Part shown: positions 16,948-24,814 of the stretch, piece by piece | Position numbering within the stretch: the first letter of the stretch is position 1 | Layout: each line of letters starts with the position of its first letter | Assembly (NCBI RefSeq): GCF_003013395.1 | Contig: NZ_PXZM01000051.1 | Span: 1-64,000 of the forward strand | Length of the DNA stretch: 64,000 bases | Direction: 5' to 3' | From: Brevibacillus fortis | GTDB lineage: Bacteria > Bacillota > Bacilli > Brevibacillales > Brevibacillaceae | The notes under the pieces: model-generated | Seen by the model: the letters and a program-made list of their open reading frames with translations, nothing else | Told to the model about the DNA's origin: nothing | Databases searched by the model: none | Position numbers and translations under genes: made by a program

Positions 16948-17394
16948 CTAATAAGTAGCCTGAGCAGTGCGTCCCAACTTTTTTAGCAGTTCGATTGCCT
17001 GTCGCTGTTCTTCTGGTGTGAGACCTTCCATCGCTTTCTCAATTGAGAGTTGATGAGAAGGGAAGATATCAGACAAAAATTGATGCCCTTTTTCCGTGAG
17101 TTCCGCATAAATGACACGGCGGTCTGCCGAACAGGGCTTGCGAATAAGCAGTTGCTTCTTTTCGAGTTTGTCCACAACGTACGTGATGTTTCCGCTGGAG
17201 ATCAATATTTTTTCGCCAATTTGCTGCAATGGTTGAGGACCTTTATGAAATAATACCTCTAGAACCCCGAATTCGGTTGGATTAAGTCCATGCTGGCGAA
17301 TGTGACGATTGGAGTGAGCGGTAACCCAGTTGTATGACCTCGATAATACTACAAAAAGATCGAGGGGATCATTTCGCAGTGTTTTGTCAGACAT
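16948..17394 (-). CDS. mhqR: MarR-family repressor, MhqR-like
   Basis: Winged-helix MarR protein of 148 residues. Start ATG 17394 has GGAGGG seven bases upstream; an in-frame ATG at 17412 is too far from it. The DNA-binding core reads LNPTEFGVLEVLFHKGPQPLQQIGEKILISSGNITYVVDKLEKKQLLIR with the wing RKPCSADRRVIYAELTEKG. One cysteine (C in RKPCSADRR) lies in the wing; MhqR of B. subtilis also works without a classical redox cysteine pair. Identical-style 18-bp palindromes upstream of this gene, azoR and doxX indicate autoregulation and a small quinone-response regulon. Assignment to MhqR rests on this regulon and operator rather than on sequence identity. Confidence 0.85.
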   Translation of the reverse strand: MSDKTLRNDPLDLFVVLSRSYNWVTAHSNRHIRQHGLNPTEFGVLEVLFHKGPQPLQQIGEKILISSGNITYVVDKLEKKQLLIRKPCSADRRVIYAELTEKGHQFLSDIFPSHQLSIEKAMEGLTPEEQRQAIELLKKLGRTAQATY

Positions 17395-17423
17395 ATGGAC
17401 CCTCCTTTTCATCGAAACTTCGA

Positions 17424-17441
17424 TATCTTTAATTTAAGATA
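17424..17441. promoter_or_regulatory. MhqR-type operator, autoregulatory site of the MarR gene
   Basis: TATCTTTAATTTAAGATA, palindrome with one mismatch, immediately downstream of a minus-strand promoter (TTGACA, 17 bases, TAGGAT). Confidence 0.78.
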
Positions 17442-17578
17442 ATCCTACATCTCGCATTCAGATTTGTCAAATTGAGATAAATAAAATGAAAAACACGCCT
17501 GTACAAACAAATGTCCCTGTGATAAACTTTTGTTTGTAAGCGAGCTGTGAAAGCGAAACAGAAGAAAGGAGGATGACC

Positions 17579-18679
17579 GTGGAAAAAGACATGCAGATCC
17601 TTCATCATATCCGGCAAAATCCTTTTATCACACAACAGGAGCTGGCTGATCTGATTGGCATCTCACGTTCAGCGGTAGCTGGCTACATCGCGCAGTTGAC
17701 CAAACGCGGGGAAATCAAAGGACGGGCTTATGTGCTTCGTGATGAAGGAATGATTGCTTGTATCGGTGGGGCCAACCTGGACCGCAAAGCACGCGGCAAG
17801 CAACAGGTGCGTCTCCACTCATCTAATCCAGTAACGATTATGGAATCGTGTGGAGGGGTGGCACGGAATATCGCGGAGAACCTCGGACGTCTTGGCTGCA
17901 ATACGTCACTCATCACCAGTATTGGTGAGGACAAGGAAGGCGAGTGGCTCTTGCAGGAGACGAAAAAGCACGGGGTGCACATCAGCCAAGTGTGGCGACT
18001 GCCTACACAGCGGACGGGAACGTATACTGCGCTTCTCGATATTGATGGCGAAATGGTTGTTTCCTTGGCGAACATGGATATTTACGATGCTCTCACACCA
18101 GAGATGTTCGCGGAAAAATGGTCGCACATTGCAGCAGCCCACGTGGTTTTCATCGATACAAACATTCCGGCGGACTGCTTGGCCTACATCATCGAACGTT
18201 GCCGGGAGGAAAACATCCTGCTCTTCGTTGACCCGGTCTCTTCAATTAAAGCAAAGAAGCTCCCACAGCAATTGGACGGAGTAGAAGCGATTTTGCCGAA
18301 TCGCGAAGAAGCCGAGCTGATGGCTGGCATGAAGATCACGACGATCGAAGAATGCGCCGAGGCTTGCCGCAAAATCAGGGAACGAGGCGTTAAGCACGTC
18401 ATCGTGACCTTGGGTGAAGAAGGAATTTACTATCAGTCCGAGGACGTTGCGGAGCATATGTCTCCGTATCCAACGGAAGTAGTAGATGTAACGGGTGCAG
18501 GAGATGCGTTCGCGTCGGGACTCTTGTATGGCATTGTAAACGGAGAGTCTTTCCAGAGAGCGTGCCGCCTTGGATTGGCAGCATCAGCTCTGACATTGCA
18601 AACAGAGCAGTCCGTATCTCCTCTATTAAAAGCAGAACAATTGGAACTGGCCGTAGAACAATTCGAGAAGGAGCGATAA
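17579..18679 (+). CDS. psuK: Pseudouridine kinase with N-terminal helix-turn-helix (PfkB family)
   Basis: Carbohydrate kinase of 366 residues. GTG 17579 is chosen because AAAGGAGG is six bases before it, whereas ATG 17573 abuts the ribosome site. Residues 1-50 are a helix-turn-helix of the AsnC/Lrp or MarR style (ILHHIRQNPFITQQELADLIGISRSAVAGYI). The PfkB domain follows: CIGGANLDRKARG near the start, a central ESCGGVARNIAENLGRLG, and the ATP-site DVTGAGDAFASGLLYG with the catalytic Asp. The enzyme phosphorylates pseudouridine for the following glycosidase. The DNA-binding module may let the kinase sense substrate and regulate its own operon, as proposed for HTH-PfkB fusions such as YeiI-type proteins. 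Confidence 0.9.
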   Translation: MEKDMQILHHIRQNPFITQQELADLIGISRSAVAGYIAQLTKRGEIKGRAYVLRDEGMIACIGGANLDRKARGKQQVRLHSSNPVTIMESCGGVARNIAENLGRLGCNTSLITSIGEDKEGEWLLQETKKHGVHISQVWRLPTQRTGTYTALLDIDGEMVVSLANMDIYDALTPEMFAEKWSHIAAAHVVFIDTNIPADCLAYIIERCREENILLFVDPVSSIKAKKLPQQLDGVEAILPNREEAELMAGMKITTIEECAEACRKIRERGVKHVIVTLGEEGIYYQSEDVAEHMSPYPTEVVDVTGAGDAFASGLLYGIVNGESFQRACRLGLAASALTLQTEQSVSPLLKAEQLELAVEQFEKER

Positions 18680-18682
18680 GAG

Positions 18683-19609
18683 ATGAAACAATATTTGACC
18701 TTTACTGAGGAAGTACGCCACGCACTGGAGAACAACCTGCCGGTAGTTGCTCTGGAGACGACCATTATTTCGCACGGTATGCCATACCCACAAAACATTG
18801 AGATGGCAAAAGAAGTAGAGCAAATCATTCGCGACAACGGTGCCGTACCAGCTACGATCGGTATCATGGACGGCAAAATCAAAATCGGTTTGACTGACAG
18901 CGAGCTGGAAGAGTTTGCGACGAACAAAAATGTAGCAAAAGTAAGCCGTCGCGACTTCGCTTACATTTTGGCTAGCGGAAAAATCGGTGCGACTACAGTA
19001 GCAGCTACCATGATCGCAGCTGAGATGGCTGGCATCCACATGTTTGCAACTGGCGGTATCGGCGGGGTACACCGTGAAGGCGAAATCACTTGGGACGTAT
19101 CTGCTGACCTGACTGAGCTGGCACAAACAGATGTAGCGGTAGTATGCGCAGGTGCAAAATCGATCCTCGATATCGGCCGCACACTCGAATATTTGGAAAC
19201 GCAAGGTGTGCCAGTTGTTGGCTACCGCACGGAAGAATTCCCATCCTTCTTCGCTCGCGAAAGCGGATTTGGCGTAGACATGCGCATCGATACACCGGAA
19301 GAAGTCGGTAAGATGATGAACACCAAATGGGATCTGGGCCTCAAAGGCGGTATGATCATAGCGAACCCAGTACCAGAATCCGATGCACTCAACCACCAGG
19401 AAATCGAGGCTGTGATCCAAAAAGCACTCGCAGAAGCAAAAGAAAACAACATTGCAGGTAAACAGGTAACGCCTTTCATGCTCGATAAAGTGAAAAAGCT
19501 GACAGAAGGCAAGAGCTTGGCAACGAATATTGCGCTGGTGAAACACAATGCTGAGGTAGCAGCGAAAATTGCGGCTGCTTATCAGAAAGAAGCGAATCAA
19601 GGTAAATAA
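18683..19609 (+). CDS. psuG: Pseudouridine-5'-phosphate glycosidase
   Basis: Soluble Mn-dependent C-glycosidase of 308 residues. Typical blocks are [16 protein letters not shown] near the N-terminus, [40 protein letters not shown] with the catalytic Lys, [14 protein letters not shown] and [27 protein letters not shown]. It splits the C-C bond of pseudouridine 5'-phosphate to uracil and ribose 5-phosphate. It starts three bases after the kinase stop, with GAAGGAGC as ribosome site; the pair form a complete pseudouridine salvage operon for RNA turnover. No nucleoside transporter is linked. A terminator follows. Confidence 0.95.
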   Translation: MKQYLTFTEEVRHALENNLPVVALETTIISHGMPYPQNIEMAKEVEQIIRDNGAVPATIGIMDGKIKIGLTDSELEEFATNKNVAKVSRRDFAYILASGKIGATTVAATMIAAEMAGIHMFATGGIGGVHREGEITWDVSADLTELAQTDVAVVCAGAKSILDIGRTLEYLETQGVPVVGYRTEEFPSFFARESGFGVDMRIDTPEEVGKMMNTKWDLGLKGGMIIANPVPESDALNHQEIEAVIQKALAEAKENNIAGKQVTPFMLDKVKKLTEGKSLATNIALVKHNAEVAAKIAAAYQKEANQGK

Positions 19610-19633
19610 GAGAGAGGAAAGATCGATCAATTT

Positions 19634-19661
19634 GCTCCCGGTTATACTGGGGGCTTTTTTT
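19634..19661 (+). terminator. Intrinsic terminator of psuKG
   Basis: GCTCCC...GGGGGC with seven T, 25 bases after psuG. Confidence 0.8.
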
Positions 19662-19689
19662 CATGTTTTTGAGTGGCTGTAGTGGAGGA

Positions 19690-19887
19690 GGAAGAAGCGC
19701 ATTTCCGTCTACGCTTCGGCCTACGCCCTGCAAGGAGTAAGACTGTCCGCTCCGGAATAAATGTCGGGAGCGCCTCAAAGTAGAGTTTCGAAGAGGTATT
19801 TGCAGAGGTTGAGGCTGAAAACCCCCGTCATTCATTCCTCCGCTGGGGAGGGCTCCAGAGGCGCTAGACTGGAAATGCGCTTCTTCC
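19690..19887 (+). repeat. Foldback repeat element, copy 1
   Basis: 198-bp element bounded by a perfect 17-bp inverted repeat (GGAAGAAGCGCATTTCC and its complement). Inside, GGAATAAATGTCGGG near 19757 pairs with CCCGTCATTCATTCC near 19835 and GAGCGCCTC with GAGGCGCT. The outer edge carries GGCTGTAGTGGAGG on the left and GCGTAGCTGTTG on the right. Similar elements occur at 20190, 23608, 23885 (reverse) and 43630 (reverse). No open frame in it is credible. Confidence 0.85.
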
Positions 19888-20040
19888 TGCGTAGCTGTTG
19901 TTAACATCTTGAAAGTGGGTTCAAGCAGTCTTATATAAAAGAATCCTTCTAATGACTAAGCTAAAAGACTAACGTAAACGTAATGCTTCTCTGGTGTTAA
20001 CCCGCAAAACGGTGTAAAAGCATGGCGAACACTTTGCTAG

Positions 20041-20135
20041 TAAGAAGTACTGCCATATGTTTGGAAGGAGACCGCCCGAACGAAGTGAGGAAAAAGGCGA
20101 CTGGAAAACATGTGGCAGGGCTTCGTCCCGGCACT
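20041..20135 (+). repeat. 95-bp direct repeat, copy 1
   Basis: Identical over 95 bp to 20561-20655. Contains an internal dyad CCATATGTTT / AAACATGTGG. Together with the preceding foldback element it forms a roughly 0.5-kb unit present twice in tandem. Confidence 0.85.
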
Positions 20136-20189
20136 AAAGTAAGAGGACCACCACGCATTTTTTGTTTATGAAAGTGTCTGTAGTGGAGG

Positions 20190-20390
20190 GGAAGAAGCGC
20201 ATTTCCGTCTACGCTTCGGCCTCCGCCCCGCTGTGGGATTAGACTGTCCACTCCAAAATGAATGTCGGGAGCGCCTCAAAAGTAGAGTCTCGAAGATGCA
20301 TTCGCAGAGGTTGAGGCTGAAACCCCCCGCCATTCATTCCTACGCTAGGGTGGGCTCCAGAGGCGCTAGGACTGGAAATGCGCTTCTTCC
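20190..20390 (+). repeat. Foldback repeat element, copy 2
   Basis: 201-bp element with the same perfect 17-bp terminal inverted repeat as copy 1, similar core, inner stem AATGAATGTCGGG / CCCGCCATTCATT and the same flanking motifs (TCTGTAGTGGAGG left, GCGTAGCTGTTG right). It lies 500 bp downstream of copy 1. Confidence 0.85.
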
Positions 20391-20560
20391 TGCGTAGCTG
20401 TTGATATAAACATTTTGAAGGTCCTTTCAAGAAGCTTAAAAAGATTTCTTTCTTATGTAGAAGTTCCTCTCAGATGATTCCCAAAAGATTATCTTGGATG
20501 CAATGCTTCTCTGCGTTACTTGTAAAACGATAAAAAAAGCGGGAACGAACACTTTGCTGT

Positions 20561-20655
20561 TAAGAAGTACTGCCATATGTTTGGAAGGAGACCGCCCGAA
20601 CGAAGTGAGGAAAAAGGCGACTGGAAAACATGTGGCAGGGCTTCGTCCCGGCACT
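20561..20655 (+). repeat. 95-bp direct repeat, copy 2
   Basis: Second identical copy, offset exactly 520 bp from the first. It ends about 70 bp before the copA promoter. Confidence 0.85.
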
Positions 20656-20724
20656 GAGGTTAGAGGACAACTAGGCTGTTTTCTCTTGGTTGAAGCCCAT
20701 TTAGAAAAAAATTGAAAAAAGCAC

Positions 20725-20754
20725 TTGATATACCCTTAGGGGGTATTGTATAGT
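20725..20754 (+). promoter_or_regulatory. copA promoter
   Basis: TTGATA at 20725 and TATAGT at 20749 with an 18-base spacer that is almost wholly occupied by a CsoR-type operator. Confidence 0.75.
20730..20746. promoter_or_regulatory. CsoR-type copper operator 1
   Basis: ATACCCTTAGGGGGTAT, matching the TACCC...GGGTA pseudo-palindrome bound by the Cu(I) sensor CsoR; it lies between the -35 and -10 elements. Confidence 0.75.
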
Positions 20755-20800
20755 AAGGGTGTGAACAGGAAACAACGTAAGGGAAACGATACGATAAAAT

Positions 20801-20817
20801 ATACCCCTCAAGGGTAT
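20801..20817. promoter_or_regulatory. CsoR-type copper operator 2
   Basis: ATACCCCTCAAGGGTAT, a second copy 71 bp downstream, just before the copA ribosome site GGAGGGATTAG. Confidence 0.7.
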
Positions 20818-20831
20818 TTGGAGGGATTAGA

Positions 20832-23252
20832 ATGAGTGCCAAAACAGCAGAGGCAACAGTCGCAATATCAGGGATGACTTGCGCAGCTTGTGCACTGCGC
20901 ATCGAAAAGGGTTTAGGAAAAATGGACGGAGTGGAGACCGCCAACGTCAATCTGGCTTTGGAAAAATCCACAGTCGTGTTCGATCCAACGAAAACGAACA
21001 TCGACGACATCCGCTCCAAAATTGAATCGCTCGGCTACGGCGTCGTCACTGACAAAGTGGAGCTAAACATCTCTGGAATGACATGTGCGGCCTGCTCCAC
21101 CCGGATCGAAAAAGGCTTGAACAAAACAGCTGGGGTTCTGAAGGCAAACGTGAACCTGGCGATGGAAACAGCCACCGTCGAGTACGATTCGTCACAGGTA
21201 AGTGTGACTGACATTATTCAAAAGGTAGAGAAGCTGGGTTATCAAGCGACTCGTAAGGAAGAGGGAAAAGAAGAAGAAAAAGTAGATCATCGCCAGGAAG
21301 AAATCAAACGTCAGACCCGCAAGTTTTGGATTTCCGCGATTCTGTCGCTCCCGCTGCTCTGGTCGATGGTGAGTCACTTTTCCTTCACCTCGTTTATTTG
21401 GCTGCCTGAAATCTTGATGAATCCGTGGGTACAGCTAGCGTTGGCAACACCGGTACAATTTATCATCGGCGCACAGTTTTACGTCGGAGCTTTCAAAGCC
21501 CTTCGCAACAAGAGTGCCAACATGGATGTCCTGGTTGCCCTCGGTACCTCGGCTGCTTATTTCTACAGTTTATGGGTCGCGATCAACTCCATCGGTGCTC
21601 ATGGCGGCCATATGCTCGAGCTGTACTTTGAAACGAGTGCGGTACTGATCACCTTGATCGTGTTGGGTAAACTGTTTGAGATGAAAGCAAAGGGACGCTC
21701 TTCGGAAGCGATCCGCAAGCTGATGGGCTTGCAAGCAAAAACAGCAGTAGTCGTACGGGATGGCGTCGAAATGACCATTCCTGTAGAAGAAGTGAGACTG
21801 GGCGACGTCGTTCACGTGAAGCCGGGGGACAAAGTCCCTGTCGATGGTATCGTCATGGAAGGACAGTCCGCAGTTGATGAATCCATGCTGACTGGTGAAA
21901 GTATTCCGGTGGATAAAGCCGCAGGCGATACCGTCATCGGCGCCACCTTGAACAAAAACGGCTTCTTGAAAGTCCAGGCAACCAAGGTAGGAAAAGAAAC
22001 GGCTCTGGCGCAAATTATTAAAGTAGTGGAAGAAGCACAAGGAACAAAAGCACCGATTCAACGTGTAGCTGACAGCATCTCCGGGATTTTCGTCCCAATC
22101 GTAGTAGGAATTGCTATTCTTACCTTCTTAATCTGGTACTTCTTCGTTATACCTGGTAACTTCGGTGAGGCTTTGGAGAAAGCAATTGCTGTACTCGTAA
22201 TCGCTTGCCCATGCGCCCTCGGTTTGGCTACACCGACCTCGATCATGGCCGGTTCTGGACGCGCAGCTGAGCTGGGCATCCTGTTCAAAGGCGGGGAGCA
22301 TCTGGAGACTGCTCACCATCTGGATACGATTGTCCTCGATAAAACAGGGACCGTAACCAAAGGCGAGCCAGAACTGACAGACGTCATTGCTATCGATATC
22401 GAAGAACAAGAGCTGCTCTCTTTGGTCGGTGCCGCTGAGAAAAATTCTGAGCATCCATTGGCTCAAGCCATCGTTCGCGGTATTGCGGATAAAGGAATCA
22501 CCTTGACTGATACCGATTCGTTTGAAGCCATTCCTGGTTTCGGTATCCGGGCAACCGTTGCTGGCAAAGAAGTACTCGTCGGTACCCGCCGCTTGCTGGA
22601 AAAACATCAAATCTCTTACCAATCCGTGTCTGATACCATGCTGGCACTGGAGCGCTCCGGCAAAACGGCGATGCTCGCAGTTGTCGAAGGAAAGCTTGCT
22701 GGCTTGATTGCCGTAGCGGATACGATCAAACCAACCTCCAAGCAAGCTGTTCAGCGCATGAAAGCGATGGGATTGACTGTGATCATGATGACGGGTGACA
22801 ACCGTCAAACTGCCGAGGCCATTGCCCGTGAAGCGGGAATCGATCACGTCATCGCAGAAGTCCTGCCTGAAGGTAAAGCCGCAGAAGTAAAAAAACTGCA
22901 AGAGCAAGGCAAAAAAGTCGCGATGGTCGGCGATGGTATCAACGATGCTCCCGCACTCGCTACCGCTGACGTCGGTATGGCAATCGGTACAGGTACAGAT
23001 GTGGCGATGGAAGCAGCCGATATTACCCTGATGCGCGGCGAACTGACCAGTGTGGCAGACGCCATCGAGATGAGCAAACGCACCATTCGCAACATCAAGC
23101 AGAACCTGTTCTGGGCATTGGCCTACAACACATTGGGCATCCCAATTGCTGCAATCGGCTTCCTCGCTCCATGGCTGGCTGGAGCCGCAATGGCCTTCAG
23201 TTCTGTGTCCGTCGTACTCAACGCACTGAGATTGCAACGAGTAAAGCTGTAA
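20832..23252 (+). CDS. copA: Copper-exporting P1B-type ATPase
   Basis: Cu(I) efflux pump of 806 residues. Two N-terminal heavy-metal domains carry GMTCAAC with Cys pairs C17/C20 and C85/C88. Eight membrane segments follow; the transmembrane metal site is CPC at 459-461 (IACPCALG). The catalytic domain has TGES, the phosphorylated D503 in DKTGT, the HP motif of SEHPLAQAI, and [16 protein letters not shown]. It moves Cu(I) out of the cytoplasm with ATP. It is preceded by a promoter with two CsoR-type operators and followed by copZ, the usual Bacillus copZA module with the gene order inverted. No csoR gene is in the window. Confidence 0.96.
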   Translation: MSAKTAEATVAISGMTCAACALRIEKGLGKMDGVETANVNLALEKSTVVFDPTKTNIDDIRSKIESLGYGVVTDKVELNISGMTCAACSTRIEKGLNKTAGVLKANVNLAMETATVEYDSSQVSVTDIIQKVEKLGYQATRKEEGKEEEKVDHRQEEIKRQTRKFWISAILSLPLLWSMVSHFSFTSFIWLPEILMNPWVQLALATPVQFIIGAQFYVGAFKALRNKSANMDVLVALGTSAAYFYSLWVAINSIGAHGGHMLELYFETSAVLITLIVLGKLFEMKAKGRSSEAIRKLMGLQAKTAVVVRDGVEMTIPVEEVRLGDVVHVKPGDKVPVDGIVMEGQSAVDESMLTGESIPVDKAAGDTVIGATLNKNGFLKVQATKVGKETALAQIIKVVEEAQGTKAPIQRVADSISGIFVPIVVGIAILTFLIWYFFVIPGNFGEALEKAIAVLVIACPCALGLATPTSIMAGSGRAAELGILFKGGEHLETAHHLDTIVLDKTGTVTKGEPELTDVIAIDIEEQELLSLVGAAEKNSEHPLAQAIVRGIADKGITLTDTDSFEAIPGFGIRATVAGKEVLVGTRRLLEKHQISYQSVSDTMLALERSGKTAMLAVVEGKLAGLIAVADTIKPTSKQAVQRMKAMGLTVIMMTGDNRQTAEAIAREAGIDHVIAEVLPEGKAAEVKKLQEQGKKVAMVGDGINDAPALATADVGMAIGTGTDVAMEAADITLMRGELTSVADAIEMSKRTIRNIKQNLFWALAYNTLGIPIAAIGFLAPWLAGAAMAFSSVSVVLNALRLQRVKL

Positions 23253-23318
23253 TCAACAGTAACAAGCGGCTTTGTCCGCCTTACTCATACACTATAAAAA
23301 TCTAAGGAGAGATTGATC

Positions 23319-23519
23319 ATGGCAAATATCACATTGAACGTAGAAGGTATGTCTTGCAACAAATGCGTAGCGCGTATCGAGAACACATTGAAAGAACTGG
23401 GTGCAGAAGGCAAAGTGCACTTGGCTGATAAAAAGGTTGATGTTTCCTACAATGAGAGCAACCTGACTCTCGATGCAGTGAAAGAAGCTATTGAAGACCA
23501 AGGCTACGACGTCGTTTAA
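23319..23519 (+). CDS. copZ: Copper chaperone
   Basis: Single heavy-metal-associated domain of 66 residues with the Cu(I)-binding MSCNKC motif in loop 1 and the closing AIEDQGYDVV. It hands Cu(I) to the heavy-metal domains of CopA. ATG 23319 follows AAGGAGAG; an upstream TTG in frame is not needed. It lies 66 bases after copA and is probably co-transcribed from the copper-controlled promoter; a terminator follows. Confidence 0.94.
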   Translation: MANITLNVEGMSCNKCVARIENTLKELGAEGKVHLADKKVDVSYNESNLTLDAVKEAIEDQGYDVV

Positions 23520-23540
23520 TCATTGTGCCTTTGAAAAGCA

Positions 23541-23576
23541 AAGCTCCTGCCTGATTCATTGAGGCGGGAGCTTTTT
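23541..23576 (+). terminator. Intrinsic terminator of copA-copZ
   Basis: AAGCTCCTGCCT...AGGCGGGAGCTTTTT. Confidence 0.85.
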
Positions 23577-23607
23577 GGTGTGGTGGTAAAAGTGGCTGTA
23601 GGGGAGG

Positions 23608-23809
23608 GGAAGAAGCCCATTTCCAGTCTACGCTTCGGATTACGCCCTACTGTGGGATTGACTGTCCGCTCCGAAATGAATGTCGGGAGCGCTTCAAAAT
23701 TGAAAACGTTACAACGTTTTTGTATGTGGTAAAAGCTGAAAACCCCCGCCATTCATTTCTCCACTAAGTAGGGCTCCAGAGGCGCTAGGACTGGAAATGT
23801 GCTTCTTCC
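23608..23809 (+). repeat. Foldback repeat element, copy 3
   Basis: 202-bp element. Left arm GGAAGAAGCCCATTTCC and right arm GGAAATGTGCTTCTTCC pair with one mismatch. It keeps the core GGGATTGACTGTCCGCTCC and the inner stem AATGAATGTCGGG / CCCGCCATTCATT. Flank GGCTGTAGGGGAGG on the left. Confidence 0.85.
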
Positions 23810-23884
23810 CAAGCGGCTTTTTTCTACATCTTGAAAGATCATTCAAGAAGTCTTTAAAAGCATGTAGTACCCCAACAGCTCGTA

Positions 23885-24089
23885 GAGGAAACAGGAGAAA
23901 TAAGCGAAGATCTTTGGACACACCTACCGAGGCGCAGTGAAAAAAAGAGAAACTGCCTTTAGCGTCCACCTCTGAGACACATCTTGAATGGACTACTTTG
24001 GACGCGGTTTCGCTTTTTTTCACGGAGCCGGGCACCACATGCTTCCCAGCAGGTGTTCCAAGAAGCTGAGCGCTTTCTCCTGTTTCCTC
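23885..24089 (-). repeat. Foldback repeat element, copy 4 (diverged, reverse orientation)
   Basis: 205-bp element bounded by a perfect 16-bp inverted repeat (GAGGAAACAGGAGAAA) and holding a second perfect inverted repeat GTGAAAAAAAG at 23937 / CTTTTTTTCAC at 24013. Stem sequences differ from copies 1-3, but read on the minus strand the order, spacing and flanks (GCTGTTGTGGTGGGGAGG left; ACGAGCTGTTG right) match. Confidence 0.75.
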
Positions 24090-24213
24090 CCCACCACAAC
24101 AGCAAAACAGAGATTTTTAAGCAAAATGGCGAAATTGAATGAGCGTGAGATAGCTAATCCAATCCGCCTCATAAAGAAAGCCGTAATCGGTTTAAAATGA
24201 AGCGAAACGAACG

Positions 24214-24242
24214 TTCACAATAACTGGAAGCGAGCGTATAAT
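24214..24242 (+). promoter_or_regulatory. Promoter of the opuA leader
   Basis: TTCACA, 17 bases, TATAAT. Transcription from about 24249 gives a leader of roughly 565 nt before the opuAA start. Confidence 0.75.
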
Positions 24243-24284
24243 CAAATCAAAATCACGATCAAATAAGCAACAAAACACATACGG

Positions 24285-24430
24285 CCTAGTTCCGAGATTC
24301 TCGGAAGCGGGGGAACCAATCTTTTGGGGTTAATCCTGAGTAATCAGGAGGGATGAGGAAATGTCTTCTCTGCCATCCTACCCGTCAGCTAACCTCGTCG
24401 GCCAAAGCAGGGAAGGTCATGGATAGATAA
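24285..24430 (+). promoter_or_regulatory. ydaO/yuaA-type c-di-AMP riboswitch (opuA operon)
   Basis: Diagnostic segments of the class are present in order: GGAAGCGGGGGAACCAAT at 24303, GGGGTTAATCC at 24326, CCTACCCGTCAGCTAACC at 24378 and CTCGTCGGCC. ydaO RNAs bind c-di-AMP and turn off potassium and osmolyte uptake genes; the downstream genes encode a glycine betaine transporter, which fits. Boundaries are approximate. Confidence 0.9.
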
Positions 24431-24477
24431 AGTCTAGGCATATAATGCGCAACAAGGACAATCCTTGCGGGCGTGTG

Positions 24478-24546
24478 ATAGGCCGATGCAGGCTTTTTCT
24501 TTGGGACCTTTGTTCTGGAGAAAAAGGATGTATCGGCCTATTTTTT
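24478..24546 (+). terminator. Terminator hairpin A in the opuA leader
   Basis: ATAGGCCGAT pairs with ATCGGCCTAT, continued by CTTTTTC / GAGAAAAAG, then TTTTTT. About 50 nt after the aptamer, so it is the likely expression platform of the riboswitch. Confidence 0.75.
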
Positions 24547-24553
24547 ATGGAAA

Positions 24554-24621
24554 TACCGACGAGCAGCTTACGCGATACAGACGTGAAGGAAACGGTGTGG
24601 ATCACGGGGAGGCAGTCGGTA
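24554..24621 (+). other. Structured leader segment between two terminators (possible RNA element)
   Basis: TACCGAC at 24554 pairs with GTCGGTA at 24615, enclosing further pairing (CGTGA / TCACG). It follows terminator A and precedes terminator B. A 76-codon frame overlaps it but crosses the terminator and lacks a ribosome site, so I regard the stretch as RNA rather than coding. No known riboswitch class is recognised. Confidence 0.3.
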
Positions 24622-24699
24622 AGGCATAAACCGATGACAATCGAAATCAGGAAGACAGAGTACAGGGAGTCCTGAAAAATGGACGCCAGGTATTACGTA

Positions 24700-24781
24700 A
24701 GCCTGCGGATTTTCAACACAAGTAAAAATCAAGCGTACTTGCTTGGTTTTGCTGAAGTGTGGAAACTTCGCGGGCTTTTTT
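24700..24781 (+). terminator. Terminator hairpin B in the opuA leader
   Basis: Long imperfect stem AGCCTGCGGATTTTCAACAC with GTGTGGAAACTTCGCGGGCT, capped by CAAGC / GCTTG, then TTTTTT, 34 bases before opuAA. A second attenuation point is implied. Confidence 0.75.
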
Positions 24782-24814
24782 CATTCACGAAATAAACGAA
24801 AGATGAGGGATACC

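Noticed and set aside
18626-19630. 334-codon open frame on the minus strand
   Set aside because: Mirror of psuG; no ribosome site, composition rich in Phe and Cys.
19690-20390. MITE or insertion sequence
   Set aside because: No target-site duplications seen, no transposase, and terminal arms change sequence between copies while staying paired.
19476-20654. Several 60-140-codon minus-strand frames over the repeats
   Set aside because: They recur only because the DNA repeats; no ribosome sites, and the two copies of each frame are not conserved as protein.
22128-23237. 369-codon open frame on the minus strand
   Set aside because: Lies wholly inside copA on the other strand; sequence has no family features and is rich in His/Cys/Arg as expected for an antisense shadow.
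24445-24675. 76-codon frame in the opuA leader
   Set aside because: It runs across a strong terminator hairpin and has no ribosome site; treated as leader RNA. A leader peptide starting at 24547 is not excluded but unsupported.
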